Part shown: in pieces, positions 38,543 to 48,131 of the stretch | Layout of the letters: each line of letters starts with the position of its first letter | How positions within the stretch are numbered: position 1 is the stretch's first letter | From: Bradyrhizobium sp. CCBAU 051011 | GTDB taxonomy: Bacteria; Pseudomonadota; Alphaproteobacteria; Rhizobiales; Xanthobacteraceae | Assembly: GCF_009930815.1 (NCBI RefSeq) | Contig: NZ_CP022222.1 | Location: 2,212,501-2,276,500 of the forward strand | Length of the DNA: 64,000 nt | Direction of reading: 5' to 3' | Notes under the pieces: generated by a model | What the model was told of the DNA's origin: nothing | The model's input: only the letters and a program-made list of their open reading frames with translations | Database searches by the model: none | Made by a program: the position numbers and the translations under genes

Positions 38543-40777
38543 TCACGCCGCGATGTGGCGGGATGTGATCAGGCCAAGGAGCGCCTCGGCGAGCTTTTCG
38601 CGGTCCAGCGGCTTGATCAGGAATCCATCCATGCCGGCCTCGAAGCAGGCGTAGCGGTCTTCCACCAGCGTGTTGGCGGTGAGCGCGAGAATCGGTGTCC
38701 GGCTTGCCGGCTCGCCGGCCTCAAGCGTGCGAATCCGCTTGGTGGTCTCGATGCCGTCGAGCTGCGGCATCTGGATGTCCATCAGCACGAGATCATAGGG
38801 GGTGCCCGCCGATTTCGCCGCCAGCCAGGACTCCAGCGCCTCGGCACCATTGGTGGTGATCATGGCGTGATGGCCGAGCCGGCCGAGCAGTGAGCGGATC
38901 AACAGCGCGTTGATCTGATTGTCCTCGGCAACGAGGATCGAAAGGCCCTTGGCCGAGGAGGCGGCCGGCTGATCGATCGGATCGATGGTCGGCTCCAGGC
39001 TCGGCGAGGTCACTTCCGGTGCTGCCATCAGGCGTGCGGCAAGCGAGGCGGCGCGCAGTGGCTTGACCAGATAGCCGGTGAAGGCGGAGATCGTCGACGG
39101 TTGCAATTCGTGCCGTGTCACCGGCGTGAACATCACGATGCGCTGCGTGGCGTGAAGGCGTGCGGCTTCGCTGAGTCGCTGCATATCGGCCAGCCCCAGC
39201 GCGTGGTCGATCAGCACGGCGTGCCAGGCGCGCTCGGGCAACAGGGCCTCCGCGACATCGGTATCCGACACCATGCAGGTCTGACCGCCCCAGCGCTGCA
39301 GCCGCCGCGCGGCCAGCGAGGCCTCGATGTTCTGCGGCGATACCAGCATGATCGACTGGCCGGAGAGATCCGGCGCGGCGAATGAGGTTTGTTCGCTAGC
39401 CGCAGCGACAAGAGGAATCGAGACTTCGAATGTCGAGCCGGCGCCCGGCTGGCTTTCCAGCGCGATGCGGCCGCCCATGCGCTTGACGATGCGGTCGGAG
39501 ATGCTGAGACCAAGGCCAGTGCCGCCATAGCTGCGGGCGATCTTGGCGTCGGCCTGTTCGAACTCGCGGAAGATCCGCTCGCGCGCCTCGGGCTCGATGC
39601 CGATGCCGGTGTCGCGCACCAGGAAACTGATTTCATTGGGCCAGATGCCGGGCTCGACGATCAGGGCGACGCCGCCGGTCGAGGTGAACTTGATGGCATT
39701 GCCGGCGAGATTGAGCAGCACCTGACGCAGCCGCGCCGCGTCGCCGACCACCACGCTCGGCAGCCGCTCGTCAACATAGGCGGCCATCTCGATTTTCTTG
39801 GCCTCCGCGCGCGGCGCGAGCAATTCGGTGATGTCCTCGATCAGGCCCGACAGCGCGAACGGACGATGGTCGAGATCGATCTTGCCGGCCTCGATCTTGG
39901 AATAGTCCAACAGCTCCTCGATCAGCGACAGCAGCGCGTCGCCGGAGGTTTTCACCGCCTTGACATAGGTCGTCTGTTCCGGCGTCAGCGGTGTATCCAT
40001 CAACAGGCCACTCATGCCGATGATGCCGTTGAGCGGCGTGCGGATCTCGTGGCTTGCCATGGCAAGGAAACGCGACTTGGCGCGGCTCGCGGCATCGGCC
40101 TGGTCGCGGGCCTCGGTCAGCGCGCGTTCGCTCTCGGTGCGGTCGGTGACGTCGCGGCCGACGCTCTGCATTTCTGCGCGCTCTCCGGCGTCGTTGCGGA
40201 CCAGACCCTCGCGCCATGCGATCCAGCGCGGGCCGAGCGGACCCTCGATTTGTTGATCGTGAACGCGGGTGCCGTTCGGCTCCAACGCGGTGTCGCCCTG
40301 TTCGAGAACGCGAAGTGCGAAGCGGCTGCCGATCAGCGCGTCGCGCGGCATCTGCGCGAGCTCGCAATAGGCGTCGTTGGCATAGGTGATGCGGCCTTCC
40401 GCATCGCGCAGCACGATCAGGTCACCCTGCGCTTCGAACAGGCGACGGGCGCGCTGCTCGGCTTCCTGCAGTTCCCAATTCCGGTCGGCGAGCGCTTCAT
40501 TATGAAGCGCGATCTTGCGCATTCTCTTGCGTAGCAGCCGCAGCCGGAAGCTCAAGGCCGCGAGCGCGACGCAGGCGAGAGCGAACAGGAAGGCGACGCC
40601 GATCGCAAAAGCGTGCGGGTCATAGCCGGAATTTTCCGTCTTGCTTCCGGCGATGAAGCCATAGGCGACGCCGAACACGATCGAGAAGATCATGAACGAC
40701 CGAAGCGCGAAGGTGAGCCAGGGATGGCGGCGGCCGAAACGACGAAAGCGAAGTTTGATCCGGAATGTCAGCCCCAT
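38543..40777 (-). CDS. PAS-containing hybrid histidine kinase with two receiver domains
   Basis: A 744-residue membrane sensor kinase. Two N-terminal membrane helices (about residues 22-42 and 50-75) lead to a PAS domain (about 105-215), then HisKA with the phospho-His in [18 protein letters not shown]. The ATPase domain has [28 protein letters not shown] and [14 protein letters not shown] first receiver lacks the usual N-terminal acidic pair ([12 protein letters not shown]). A complete second receiver follows ([32 protein letters not shown]). The ATG at 40777 is preferred over a start 29 codons upstream. The partner is unknown. Confidence 0.92.
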   Translation of the reverse strand: MGLTFRIKLRFRRFGRRHPWLTFALRSFMIFSIVFGVAYGFIAGSKTENSGYDPHAFAIGVAFLFALACVALAALSFRLRLLRKRMRKIALHNEALADRNWELQEAEQRARRLFEAQGDLIVLRDAEGRITYANDAYCELAQMPRDALIGSRFALRVLEQGDTALEPNGTRVHDQQIEGPLGPRWIAWREGLVRNDAGERAEMQSVGRDVTDRTESERALTEARDQADAASRAKSRFLAMASHEIRTPLNGIIGMSGLLMDTPLTPEQTTYVKAVKTSGDALLSLIEELLDYSKIEAGKIDLDHRPFALSGLIEDITELLAPRAEAKKIEMAAYVDERLPSVVVGDAARLRQVLLNLAGNAIKFTSTGGVALIVEPGIWPNEISFLVRDTGIGIEPEARERIFREFEQADAKIARSYGGTGLGLSISDRIVKRMGGRIALESQPGAGSTFEVSIPLVAAASEQTSFAAPDLSGQSIMLVSPQNIEASLAARRLQRWGGQTCMVSDTDVAEALLPERAWHAVLIDHALGLADMQRLSEAARLHATQRIVMFTPVTRHELQPSTISAFTGYLVKPLRAASLAARLMAAPEVTSPSLEPTIDPIDQPAASSAKGLSILVAEDNQINALLIRSLLGRLGHHAMITTNGAEALESWLAAKSAGTPYDLVLMDIQMPQLDGIETTKRIRTLEAGEPASRTPILALTANTLVEDRYACFEAGMDGFLIKPLDREKLAEALLGLITSRHIAA

Positions 40778-40979
40778 CGCCAATGACCCTGAGCTTGCTG
40801 CTTGAACTGAACCGGCCCGCTGCGCCGTATGCCTTAGACAGACGATGCGTCGCCGACGTTGCAAAGTGCTTGAGGTGCTCAGCGCGTAACGGCCGCGATG
40901 AGAACAGGGTGAATGAAACGTTAACCGAGCATGGTCAGGAGAAGTGGAAACCGGCTTCCGAGAAGACCGTGCTCCAAAC

Positions 40980-41447
40980 CTAGAGCGACGCCGCCTGGAT
41001 GCGGTGGCGCTCGCCGCGGGCGCCGACGATCAGGGCAGCGGCATCGAGCAGCGAAAAGCTCTTCGAGGACACGAAAATGCGGTAATCGGCCGGCCCGTCC
41101 CGGGAGAGATAGATCACGGGATCGGAGCCGGAGGGTTTTCGGGAAATCGCGACCAGTCGCGGCGGCGTATTGCTCTCGCAGGCACCCGCCTCGGCCGTAT
41201 CGATGTCGTCGATCACGGTGAAGTCGGCCGCTTCCGGGCTGTCGGAGATCTGGACCCGAACCGTCGCGCGGGACGGATCGTTGGTGAAGCTGACGTAGTG
41301 GTGCGCCTCCCAGGAGAGGGAGGCGATCTGGACGGAAGTGCCCGCGATTTCGATGCAGGGCCGCGAACCGTCCAAAAACTCGCTCCGCGCGAACAGGGCG
41401 ACAATCGCCAGCGGAACCACGGAGACCAGGACTTTCAAACGCAACAT
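40980..41447 (-). CDS. Exported hypothetical protein
   Basis: A 155-residue protein with an N-terminal hydrophobic segment (KVLVSVVPLAIVALFARS) that acts as signal peptide or anchor. The periplasmic domain contains the spaced cysteines of GSRPCIEIAG and EAGACESNTPP. No known family recognised. It is a single gene on the minus strand between the histidine kinase and a repeat. Confidence 0.65.
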   Translation of the reverse strand: MLRLKVLVSVVPLAIVALFARSEFLDGSRPCIEIAGTSVQIASLSWEAHHYVSFTNDPSRATVRVQISDSPEAADFTVIDDIDTAEAGACESNTPPRLVAISRKPSGSDPVIYLSRDGPADYRIFVSSKSFSLLDAAALIVGARGERHRIQAASL

Positions 41448-41937
41448 GACACGCTACTCGCTCGCCATGAGCCCACGACATGGGGCTTATGGTTGGCAGA
41501 GTGTGAAAGAAATTAGTTACCGCGACGTTGACGCCGGTTGTTTTTTGCGCTCGCGGCATCCTGATCGCGAGTGAGGGAAGGGGATGCGCGGCCGCCTTAT
41601 CGATGGCCGTCGTTTCCGCATCGGCAGGGCATCCGATACGCTGCGGCCTTTCAGCGTCATTGCGAGCCAACGGGTCGGCACGAAGCGCCGCCCGATGACA
41701 GACTCCGCGAAGCAATCCATAGCTCGGCTCGGGGATAGATGGCTTGCTTCGCTTGGCTCGCAATGACGTAGATATAGATTCGCGATCTCGCGACATGTTT
41801 TGCCCGCCGGTCAGTTTGCCGCACTTACTGCATAAAATTGCCCTTGTACGCGAGGCAAATCAGCTTGCGGTTCACGGACACGACGCAAGCAAGTTTGCCA
41901 ACGGTGCGTGTTGGACTGACCGAGGAAGGGTTGCGTC
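41448..41937. other. Intergenic region with palindromic repeat
   Basis: A 490-bp divergent gap between two exported hypotheticals. It holds the repeat at 41655-41768 and promoter space on either side; no gene or RNA is visible. Confidence 0.5.
41655..41768. repeat. Dispersed palindromic repeat, GAAGCAATCCAT family
   Basis: CGTCATTGCGAGCCAACGGG at the left and GCTTGGCTCGCAATGACG at the right form the outer arms, with GCGAAGCAATCCATAGC inside. Third copy in the window, with an interior that differs from 5720-5805 and 13002-13113. Confidence 0.75.
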
Positions 41938-42288
41938 ATGCGAAAATTGTTGGGGCTCGTCGTCATGATTGTCAGCGCGGCAATCTCCACCGCAGATTCC
42001 GCGTCCGCCAAGAAGATGAAGCAAGTGCTCGAGGCGAGGATGGCCTGCGCCAAGGCTCCACCCAATCTGACCATTGGGCCGAAATTCCTATCGCATGTGA
42101 AGCGCATGTGCGAGGGCAAGACGGAGTGCAGCGTCGGGCCAGGTGAGTTGTTCGCGGCCGGAGACATGGAGCGCTGGGGATGCAACAAGGGATTCTTCGT
42201 TCTCATCAGCTGCGGCGGCAGTGACAAGCAGCAGTATCCTTCCGACAACGTGAAACAGAAGATCGACGTGTTCTGCGACGCGCCATAA
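41938..42288 (+). CDS. Small secreted Cys-containing hypothetical protein
   Basis: A 116-residue product with a clear signal peptide (LLGLVVMIVSAAISTADSASA, cleavage near residue 24). The mature part has five cysteines, including MACAKAP, MCEGKTECSVGP and WGCNKG, and the last residues are FCDAP. The arrangement suggests disulfides and loosely recalls galactose-binding-lectin-like secreted domains, which I cannot confirm. The stop lies before a repeat. Confidence 0.7.
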   Translation: MRKLLGLVVMIVSAAISTADSASAKKMKQVLEARMACAKAPPNLTIGPKFLSHVKRMCEGKTECSVGPGELFAAGDMERWGCNKGFFVLISCGGSDKQQYPSDNVKQKIDVFCDAP

Positions 42289-42302
42289 CCGCATCCCGCG
42301 CT

Positions 42303-42405
42303 AAAGCGTGATGACTTTTCTGCGAATCGTCATCCCGCTTTATCTTTTTGTTTGAGCATGATCTTTTCGGAAGACCGCTACACACTTTTCCGGATCATGC
42401 TCTAG
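42303..42405. repeat. Dispersed repeat, GAGCATGATC family
   Basis: Contains TTGAGCATGATCTTTTCGGA and the mirrored TTTTCCGGATCATGCTC, plus AAGCGTGATGACTTTTCTGC. Related sequence occurs at 47092-47187 and, in part, at 62838-62884. It fills the convergent gap before the napC stop and could terminate both transcripts. Confidence 0.65.
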
Positions 42406-43097
42406 GGCCGCTCGGCTGCGGCGCCCGCCAGGTAGCGTGCCAGTTCGGAGCGCGGATCCTGACGAAAACTCTGGCGCTCCCTCAACTCCGGCGGCGCCCG
42501 CCAGCCCGGCTCGATGCCGGTCATATCAGGCAATTCGTGCGCGATGCCCTTGTGGCAGTCGATACAGGTCTTCTCGCCGGTGGTGAGAAATTTGCCATGG
42601 ATCTCCGCGGCCCGCCGCGTCTGCTTGGTGAAATCCATCGCGACCGCGGAGTGGCAGTTGCGGCATTCCAGGGAATCATTGGCTTTTAGCCGCGCCCATT
42701 CGTGCTTGGCGAGCTCGAGCCGGTGATCCAGAAACTTCTGCCTGGTGTCGATCACGCCGAAGATCTTGCCCCAGACTTCCTTGGAAGCCTGCATCTTGCG
42801 GGCGATCTTATCGGTCCAGTCGTGCGGAACGTGACAGTCGGGGCAACTGGCGCGGACGCCCGAACGGTTCGAGAAGTGGGGGGTGTGCTGCAGCTCCTCG
42901 AACACGTTGCTGCGCATTTCATGGCAGGAGGTGCAGAACTTCTCGGTATTGGTGACTTCGAGCGCGGTATTGAAGGCGCCCCAGAACAGCACGCCGCAGA
43001 CGAAGCCGCCGAGCGCGAGAAACCCCAGGCTGAGATGCGTGCTGGGCCGGCTGGCGATGCGCCAGAACCAGATCAGCAGTTCCTTGAGCCGCTTCAT
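42402..43097 (-). CDS. napC: Periplasmic nitrate reductase, quinol-oxidising cytochrome NapC
   Basis: Membrane-anchored tetrahaem cytochrome (231 residues) that passes electrons from the quinol pool to NapAB. A single N-terminal helix ([20 protein letters not shown]) is followed by four haem motifs: CTSCH, CPDCH, CRNCH and CIDCH. The ATG at 43097 follows the napB stop by eight bases. Last gene of napEFDABC. Confidence 0.96.
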   Translation of the reverse strand: MKRLKELLIWFWRIASRPSTHLSLGFLALGGFVCGVLFWGAFNTALEVTNTEKFCTSCHEMRSNVFEELQHTPHFSNRSGVRASCPDCHVPHDWTDKIARKMQASKEVWGKIFGVIDTRQKFLDHRLELAKHEWARLKANDSLECRNCHSAVAMDFTKQTRRAAEIHGKFLTTGEKTCIDCHKGIAHELPDMTGIEPGWRAPPELRERQSFRQDPRSELARYLAGAAAERP

Positions 43098-43104
43098 CGC
43101 CCAC

Positions 43105-43602
43105 TCACTTTTTCTCGGGTTCGACGAGCAGCATGTCCTTGAACGTGCTCGGGACCAGCGGCTGTGCGTCCGTTTGCTGGACATGGCAGGCGGTGCAGAA
43201 GTAGCGCCGCGGGGTGACATCGGCGAGCACCTGCCCGTTGCGGTCCATGAAGTGGGTGACGCTGATCATCGGCGCACCCGAGCCTTCGGTGAATTGCCGC
43301 CGGTGACAGTCGAGGCAGCGGTTGGTCTTGAGCGTGAGCTGATAATTGTCGATCGAGTGCGGAATGATCGGCGGCTGCTCCGGATAGTTGCGCATCAGCC
43401 GCTTGTCATCGATGACAGGCCGCGCCAGGGCAGGCGCCGGCACGTCGCCCATGGGCGAAGCGGCGCCGGTGACGCGCGGCACGACCTGGGGCGCGTTCTG
43501 CGCGTAGATCGCGCCGCAGACGAACACCAGCATGCCGCCAAGCAGCGCGCCTGCGAGCGGCGTTCGAAGTCTCTTCAGGCCGGGATGATCTTGACCGCGC
43601 AT
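43105..43602 (-). CDS. napB: Periplasmic nitrate reductase, dihaem subunit NapB
   Basis: Small electron-transfer subunit (165 residues) of the NapAB complex. An N-terminal signal segment ([20 protein letters not shown]) precedes [17 protein letters not shown]. The two haem sites are CLDCHRRQF and [10 protein letters not shown], with the distal His region [10 protein letters not shown]. Its start lies 28 bases inside the end of napA, so coupling is likely. Confidence 0.95.
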   Translation of the reverse strand: MRGQDHPGLKRLRTPLAGALLGGMLVFVCGAIYAQNAPQVVPRVTGAASPMGDVPAPALARPVIDDKRLMRNYPEQPPIIPHSIDNYQLTLKTNRCLDCHRRQFTEGSGAPMISVTHFMDRNGQVLADVTPRRYFCTACHVQQTDAQPLVPSTFKDMLLVEPEKK

Positions 43603-46070
43603 TTCTTGAAGTCCGTCTGCTTGGAAATGGGATCGGTGGCGTCCAACGTCACCTTGTTGATGAGCTGGCTGGCGTCGAACCAGGGTACGAAGACCACGCC
43701 GCGCGGCATCCGGTTGCGGCCCTTGGTGTCGATCCGGCTCCTGATTTCGCCGCGCCGGGAAACCACCCGGACTTCCGCGCCCTCGTTGATGCCCCGGGCG
43801 CGGGCGTCTTCGGCATGCATGTAGACCCTGGCGCCGGGATACGCCTTGTAGAGCTCCGGCACCCGCATGGTCATGGAGCCGGAGTGCCAATGTTCGAGCA
43901 CGCGGCCGGTGACGAGCCAGATATCGAACTCCTTGTCCGGAGATTCCGCCGGCGGCTCGTACGGTACCGCGATGATCCTCGCCTTGCCGTCCTTGTTGCC
44001 GTAGAACTCGACGCCCTTGCCCGGCTTCACATAGGGATCAAGGCCTTCGCGATAGCGCCACTTGGTCTCCTTGCCGTTGACGACAGGCCATCGCAGTCCC
44101 CGCACCTCGTGAAGGGTGTCGAAATCAGCGACATCGTGGCCGTGCCCGCGGCCGAACTGGGCGTATTCCTCGAATAGTCCCTTCTGCACGTAGAAGCCGA
44201 ACGCCTTCGCTTCGCGGTTCCCGTACTCGGCGGGGATTTCGGTCGTCGGGAACTTGTCGACATTGCCGTTGCGGAAGAGAACGTCGAACAATGTCTTGCC
44301 GCGATAGTTCGGATTGGCGTCGAGGATCTGCGCCGGCCATACCTCGTCGGTGGTGAAGCGTTTTGAGAATTCCATCATCTGCCAGAGATCGGAGCGCGCT
44401 TCGCCCGGCGCATTGACGAGCTGCCGCCACACATGGGTGCGGCGCTCAGCGTTGCCGTAGGCGCCCTCCTTCTCCACCCACATCGCCGCCGGCAGCACGA
44501 GATCGGCGGCCATCGCGGTGACGGTCGGATAGGCATCCGAGACCACAATGAAATTGTCCGGATTGCGGTAGCCGGGATAGGTCTCGCGCGAATTGTTCGG
44601 CGCGGCGTGCATGTTGTTGTTCACCTGAACCCAGTAGAAGTTCAGCTTGCCGTCATGGAGCATGCGGTCCTGCTCGACGGCGTGGTAGCCTGGCTTCTCC
44701 GGAATGATGCCGTGCGGGATGCGCCAGATTTCTTCCGCGTGCTTGCGGTGCTCCGGGTTGGTGACGACCATGTCGGCGGGCAGACGGTGCGCGAAAGTGC
44801 CGACCTCGCGCGCCGTGCCGCAGGCGGAGGGTTGCCCTGTCAGCGAGAACGGCGAATTGCCGGGCTCGGAGATCTTTCCTGTCAAAAGATGCAGATTGTA
44901 GAGAAGCTGGTTCGCCCAGACGCCGCGGACATGCTGGTTGAAACCCATCGTCCACAGCGACATCACCTTGCGTTTGGGATCAGCATAGAGCTCGGCGAGC
45001 TCCTGCAGGAAGCCGCGCTCGACGCCGGTGAGCTCGGATACCTTCTCGAGCGTGTAGTCTTTCACGAAGGCGGCGTAGGCGTCGAAATCGATCGGCAGCG
45101 TCGCGCCTGCGTTTGCTGCGCCCTTGGCCTTGACTTCCAGCGGATGGTCGGCGCGCAGGCCGTATCCGATGTCGACCGTGCCTTTGACGAACGTGGTATG
45201 GTTCTTGACGAAATCCTGGTTGACCCGCCCGGTCGTGATGATGTGGTTGGCGATGTAATTCAGGATCGCCAGATCCGTGCCCGGCTTGAACACGATCGGG
45301 ATGTCGGCGAGATCGGAGCTGCGATTGGTGAAGGTCGAGAGTACCGCCACTTTCACATGCGGCTGGCTCAGCCGGCGGTCGGTGAGCCGCGTCCACAGGA
45401 TCGGATGCATCTCGGCCATGTTCGAGCCCCACAGCACGAAGGCGTCGGCGGCTTCGAAATCGTCATAGCAGCCCATCGGCTCGTCCATGCCGAAGGTGCG
45501 CATGAAGGCGACCGCTGCGGAGGCCATGCAATGGCGCGCATTCGGATCGAGGTTGTTGGAGCGGAAGCCGGCCCGCATCAGCTTGGTGGCGGCGTAGCCT
45601 TCGTAGACCGTCCATTGGCCCGAACCGAACATGCCGAGCGCCGTCGGGCCCTTCTCCTTCAGCACCGTCTTGGCGCGGGCGGCCATCACGTCGAAAGCCT
45701 CGTCCCACGAAACCGGCGTCAGTTCGCCGTTCTTGTCGAAGACGCCGCCCTTCTTGCGCAACAGCGGCGTGGTCAGGCGGTCGCCGCCATACATGATCTT
45801 GGAGAGGAAATATCCCTTGATGCAGTTCAGCCCGCGATTGACCTCGGCGAGCGTATCGCCGTGGGTGGCGACGACCTTGCCGGCCTTGACGCCGACCATC
45901 ACCCCGCAGCCGGTGCCGCAGAAGCGGCACGGCGCCTTCGACCATTTGATCTCCAGCGATCCGATGCCGCCCGCCACTGGCTGCGCGGCCGCAGGAACGG
46001 TGATGCCGGCGGCCGCGGCGGCGACGGCGGCGGCCTGCGCCTTCAACAATTCGCGTCGCGAGAGTGACAT
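43575..46070 (-). CDS. napA: Periplasmic nitrate reductase, catalytic subunit NapA
   Basis: Molybdenum bis-MGD nitrate reductase of 831 residues exported by Tat. The twin-arginine signal is SRRELLKAQ near the start. The [4Fe-4S] ligands are in [13 protein letters not shown] and [12 protein letters not shown]. The Mo-ligand Cys region is visible as [20 protein letters not shown]. The ATG at 46070 gives the Tat signal at the N-terminus; an upstream extension in frame is spurious. It is preceded by napD, its maturation chaperone. Confidence 0.98.
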   Translation of the reverse strand: MSLSRRELLKAQAAAVAAAAAGITVPAAAQPVAGGIGSLEIKWSKAPCRFCGTGCGVMVGVKAGKVVATHGDTLAEVNRGLNCIKGYFLSKIMYGGDRLTTPLLRKKGGVFDKNGELTPVSWDEAFDVMAARAKTVLKEKGPTALGMFGSGQWTVYEGYAATKLMRAGFRSNNLDPNARHCMASAAVAFMRTFGMDEPMGCYDDFEAADAFVLWGSNMAEMHPILWTRLTDRRLSQPHVKVAVLSTFTNRSSDLADIPIVFKPGTDLAILNYIANHIITTGRVNQDFVKNHTTFVKGTVDIGYGLRADHPLEVKAKGAANAGATLPIDFDAYAAFVKDYTLEKVSELTGVERGFLQELAELYADPKRKVMSLWTMGFNQHVRGVWANQLLYNLHLLTGKISEPGNSPFSLTGQPSACGTAREVGTFAHRLPADMVVTNPEHRKHAEEIWRIPHGIIPEKPGYHAVEQDRMLHDGKLNFYWVQVNNNMHAAPNNSRETYPGYRNPDNFIVVSDAYPTVTAMAADLVLPAAMWVEKEGAYGNAERRTHVWRQLVNAPGEARSDLWQMMEFSKRFTTDEVWPAQILDANPNYRGKTLFDVLFRNGNVDKFPTTEIPAEYGNREAKAFGFYVQKGLFEEYAQFGRGHGHDVADFDTLHEVRGLRWPVVNGKETKWRYREGLDPYVKPGKGVEFYGNKDGKARIIAVPYEPPAESPDKEFDIWLVTGRVLEHWHSGSMTMRVPELYKAYPGARVYMHAEDARARGINEGAEVRVVSRRGEIRSRIDTKGRNRMPRGVVFVPWFDASQLINKVTLDATDPISKQTDFKKCAVKIIPA

Positions 46071-46074
46071 GATC

Positions 46075-46338
46075 CTAGTCTCCGATATCGGCTGATCTTT
46101 CGACCTGCTCGAACACCATGTTGGCCGACAGGACTCCCTGCCAGCATGCGATTTCGGCAAGGCGGCCACCGAGGATTCCGCTCTCGGCCGCCTCCATCAC
46201 GATGACGATCTTTCTGGCGTCGCGCTGATGAACCTCGACGTCCGGCAGCGCAGCGAGCGCCTGCAGCACCTCGTTCCGGTGTTTGGGCAGCACGGATACG
46301 ACCGCGCTCGAAATGTGAATGGTGGCTTCGTCTGTCAT
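46075..46338 (-). CDS. napD: NapA signal-peptide chaperone NapD
   Basis: An 87-residue ferredoxin-fold protein that binds the NapA Tat signal and prevents early export. Its start ([19 protein letters not shown]) and [20 protein letters not shown] are typical. It overlaps the napF stop by four bases and ends four bases before napA. Confidence 0.92.
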   Translation of the reverse strand: MTDEATIHISSAVVSVLPKHRNEVLQALAALPDVEVHQRDARKIVIVMEAAESGILGGRLAEIACWQGVLSANMVFEQVERSADIGD

Positions 46339-46616
46339 GCGGCGTCTCCGCCACGCGCGGCGCCCAGCACGATCGTAGCGCCGGGGCAGGCAGCGATGCA
46401 TTCACCGCATCCGGTGCAGGCAGCTTCGTTGACGATGGCCTGAGGCGGCAATCCTATTCTAGGGCGGAAGCTGATCGCGGAAGCAGGACAGACATCGCCG
46501 CAGGAACGGCACACGATGCCGGCTTCGGCGAGGCACGCGTCACCGATGACGGCGACCGGTTTGGTGAGGAATTGACCGCGAAACAGAGCGCGGCGCGAGG
46601 GGCCCTGGGTTTGCAT
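46335..46616 (-). CDS. napF: Nap-associated ferredoxin-type protein NapF
   Basis: A 93-residue cytoplasmic iron-sulfur protein with CRSCGDVCP and CTGCGECIAACP cluster motifs and a basic start (SRRALFRGQF). It is much shorter than E. coli NapF, with ligands for about two clusters instead of more. NapF proteins interact with NapA during cofactor assembly. Second gene of the operon. Confidence 0.9.
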   Translation of the reverse strand: MQTQGPSRRALFRGQFLTKPVAVIGDACLAEAGIVCRSCGDVCPASAISFRPRIGLPPQAIVNEAACTGCGECIAACPGATIVLGAARGGDAA

Positions 46617-46622
46617 GGCGTT

Positions 46623-46820
46623 TCATGCTCCCGGAGGACCGGGCGGCCCCAGGATCAACTGGGACATCCACACCAGAAAGCCATAGCCACCGACCACGCC
46701 GACGGCGACCACCGGCCAGATGAAGGCGGCGATGATGGCGAACACCAGGAATTCCGCACGTCGACTTGCCCCGTGTACCTTCTTCGGCTGCGCATCAAGT
46801 TGAGTTGACGTATCGGGCAT
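46623..46820 (-). CDS. napE: Small membrane protein NapE
   Basis: A 65-residue protein with one long membrane helix (FLVFAIIAAFIWPVVAVGVV) and the sequence SRRAEFLVF before it, as in other NapE proteins. Its role in nitrate reduction is unknown. First gene of the operon, six bases before napF. Confidence 0.9.
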   Translation of the reverse strand: MPDTSTQLDAQPKKVHGASRRAEFLVFAIIAAFIWPVVAVGVVGGYGFLVWMSQLILGPPGPPGA

Positions 46821-46996
46821 GTAACGACCTGCCGCCTTTGGAATCGAGTAATTACTCAGCCGGCCGCGCGTTCCCCGCCCATGCCGGCTACTTTGCCAAT
46901 TGCCATCGCCGTCAGACGGAGTGCGCGACGAGTTCCCGCGCCGCTGCAGGATGCGTCACCGCAGCGATAGGGTAGCTGCGCGCGGGAAATCCTTCA

Positions 46997-47010
46997 TTGA
47001 TCTGGATCAA
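46997..47010. promoter_or_regulatory. FixK/FNR-type box
   Basis: TTGATCTGGATCAA, a perfect match to the TTGAT-N4-ATCAA consensus of FixK/FNR regulators. It lies about 180 bp before the napE start, consistent with activation of nap under low oxygen by the FixLJ-FixK2 cascade known in Bradyrhizobium. Confidence 0.85.
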
Positions 47011-47091
47011 ATAATGAAGAACAAACGCTTGGATTATTTGATGATCTTTCGGCGCGTTGCGCCGGAAGAGCTGCTGCGACTCAACTGAGCT

Positions 47092-47186
47092 TGGGCATGA
47101 TCTCCGGGCAAACGCGTCGGGTTTGTCCCGCGGAAAACCGCTTCACGCTTTTGCGCGAACGCGGCCCTTCGTATCAGGATCATGCA
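47092..47186. repeat. Dispersed repeat, GGGCATGATC family
   Basis: TTGGGCATGATCTCCGGGCA with CCGCTTCACGCTTTTGCGCG and ATCAGGATCATGCA. A diverged relative of the 42303-42405 repeat, between the nap promoter and the comM stop. Confidence 0.6.
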
Positions 47187-48094
47187 CTATGCCGCGCGCC
47201 TTAAATCCTCGGCCAGCGCGCGGTAGGACAGCGCTTCGGCCAGATGCAGCCGTCCGATTTTCTCCGCGCCATCGAGATCGGCGAGCGTGCGCGCGACGCG
47301 GAGCACGCGGTGATAGCCGCGCGCGGTGAGCTTCATGGTGTCGGCGGCGTCGCGCAGCAGTTTCTGGCCCTGCGCATCCGGCTGTGCGATCGTTTCCAAT
47401 AGCGAGGCCGGCGCTTCGGCATTGGTGCGGATCTGCGGCATGCCGGCCGTTGCGTAGCGTGCGAGCTGGATGTTCCGGGCGGCGGCGACGCGGGCAGCGA
47501 CTTCGGCCGAGCCTTCGGATGGCGGCGGCAGGATCAGGTCGGCGGCGGTCACCGCCGGCACTTCGATACGTAGGTCGATGCGGTCCATCAGCGGGCCGGA
47601 GATGCGCATCTGGTAATCAGACGTGCAGCGCTCGATGGGCGCGCGTCTGCAGGAATAACCGGGGTCATAGGCCTGGCCGCAGCGGCAAGGGTTCATCGCC
47701 GCGACCAGCATGAAGCGCGCGGGATAGGTGACGCGGTGATTGGCACGGGACACCGAGACCTCGCCGTTCTCCAGCGGCTGTCGCAAGGAATCGAGCACGC
47801 GCGGATCGAACTCCGGCAATTCGTCGAGAAACAGCACGCCCTGATGCGCCAGCGAAATCTCGCCGGGCCTGGCGCGCAGGCCACCGCCGGTCAGTGCGGC
47901 CATGCTGGCGGAATGATGCGGTGCGCGGAACGGCCGCCGCGCCGTCAATGCGCCGTCGCGGATTTCGCCGGCGACGGAGGCGATCATCGAGACTTCCAAC
48001 AGTTCGGACGGCGACAGCGGCGGCAGGATCGAGGGCAGTCGCGCCGCCAGCATCGACTTGCCGGCGCCGGGCGAGCCGATCATCAGCATGTGAT
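47187..48094 (-). pseudogene. comM: comM (yifB) 3' part, separated from its 5' part by an integrated element
   Basis: C-terminal 302 codons of the Mg-chelatase-like AAA+ helicase ComM/YifB, which drives branch migration during natural transformation. It begins inside the AAA domain at LMIGSPGAGKSMLAARLPS (Walker A) and includes LFLDELPEFDPRVLDSLRQP and GCGQAYDPGYSCRRAP-like Cys-rich sequence. It runs to the normal C-terminus (LSYRALAEDLRRAA). The 5' part is at 58221-58843. Joining at the TGAT shared by both ends restores the codons for GGHHMLMIG. Without its N-terminal half this piece is unlikely to work. Confidence 0.93.
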
Positions 48095-48131
48095 TGTCTC
48101 AGTGCCCATAGTGGGCCACCTGAAGGCAAAC
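48091..48131. other. Left attachment site (attL) of the island
   Basis: The comM sequence stops at TGAT (48091-48094). Element sequence TGTCTCAGTGCCCATAGTGG then runs to the recombinase start. Reading outward from TGAT, ATTGTCTCAG resembles ATTTGCTCAG reading out of the other end, the dyad expected of a serine-integrase attP. CCCAT followed by CACCTGA at 48105-48124 recalls the right-end core at 58191-58211. Confidence 0.7.

Larger units (their letters stand above)
46821..47186. other. Upstream region of the nap operon
   Basis: A 366-bp gap between napE and the comM fragment. It carries the FixK/FNR-type box at 46997-47010 and a GAGCATGATC-type repeat at its right end. A 24-codon frame at 47014-47088 has no ribosome site and is not called. 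Confidence 0.6.

Noticed and set aside
47014..47088. A 24-codon frame after the FixK box
   Set aside because: No ribosome site, and it starts four bases from the regulatory box.
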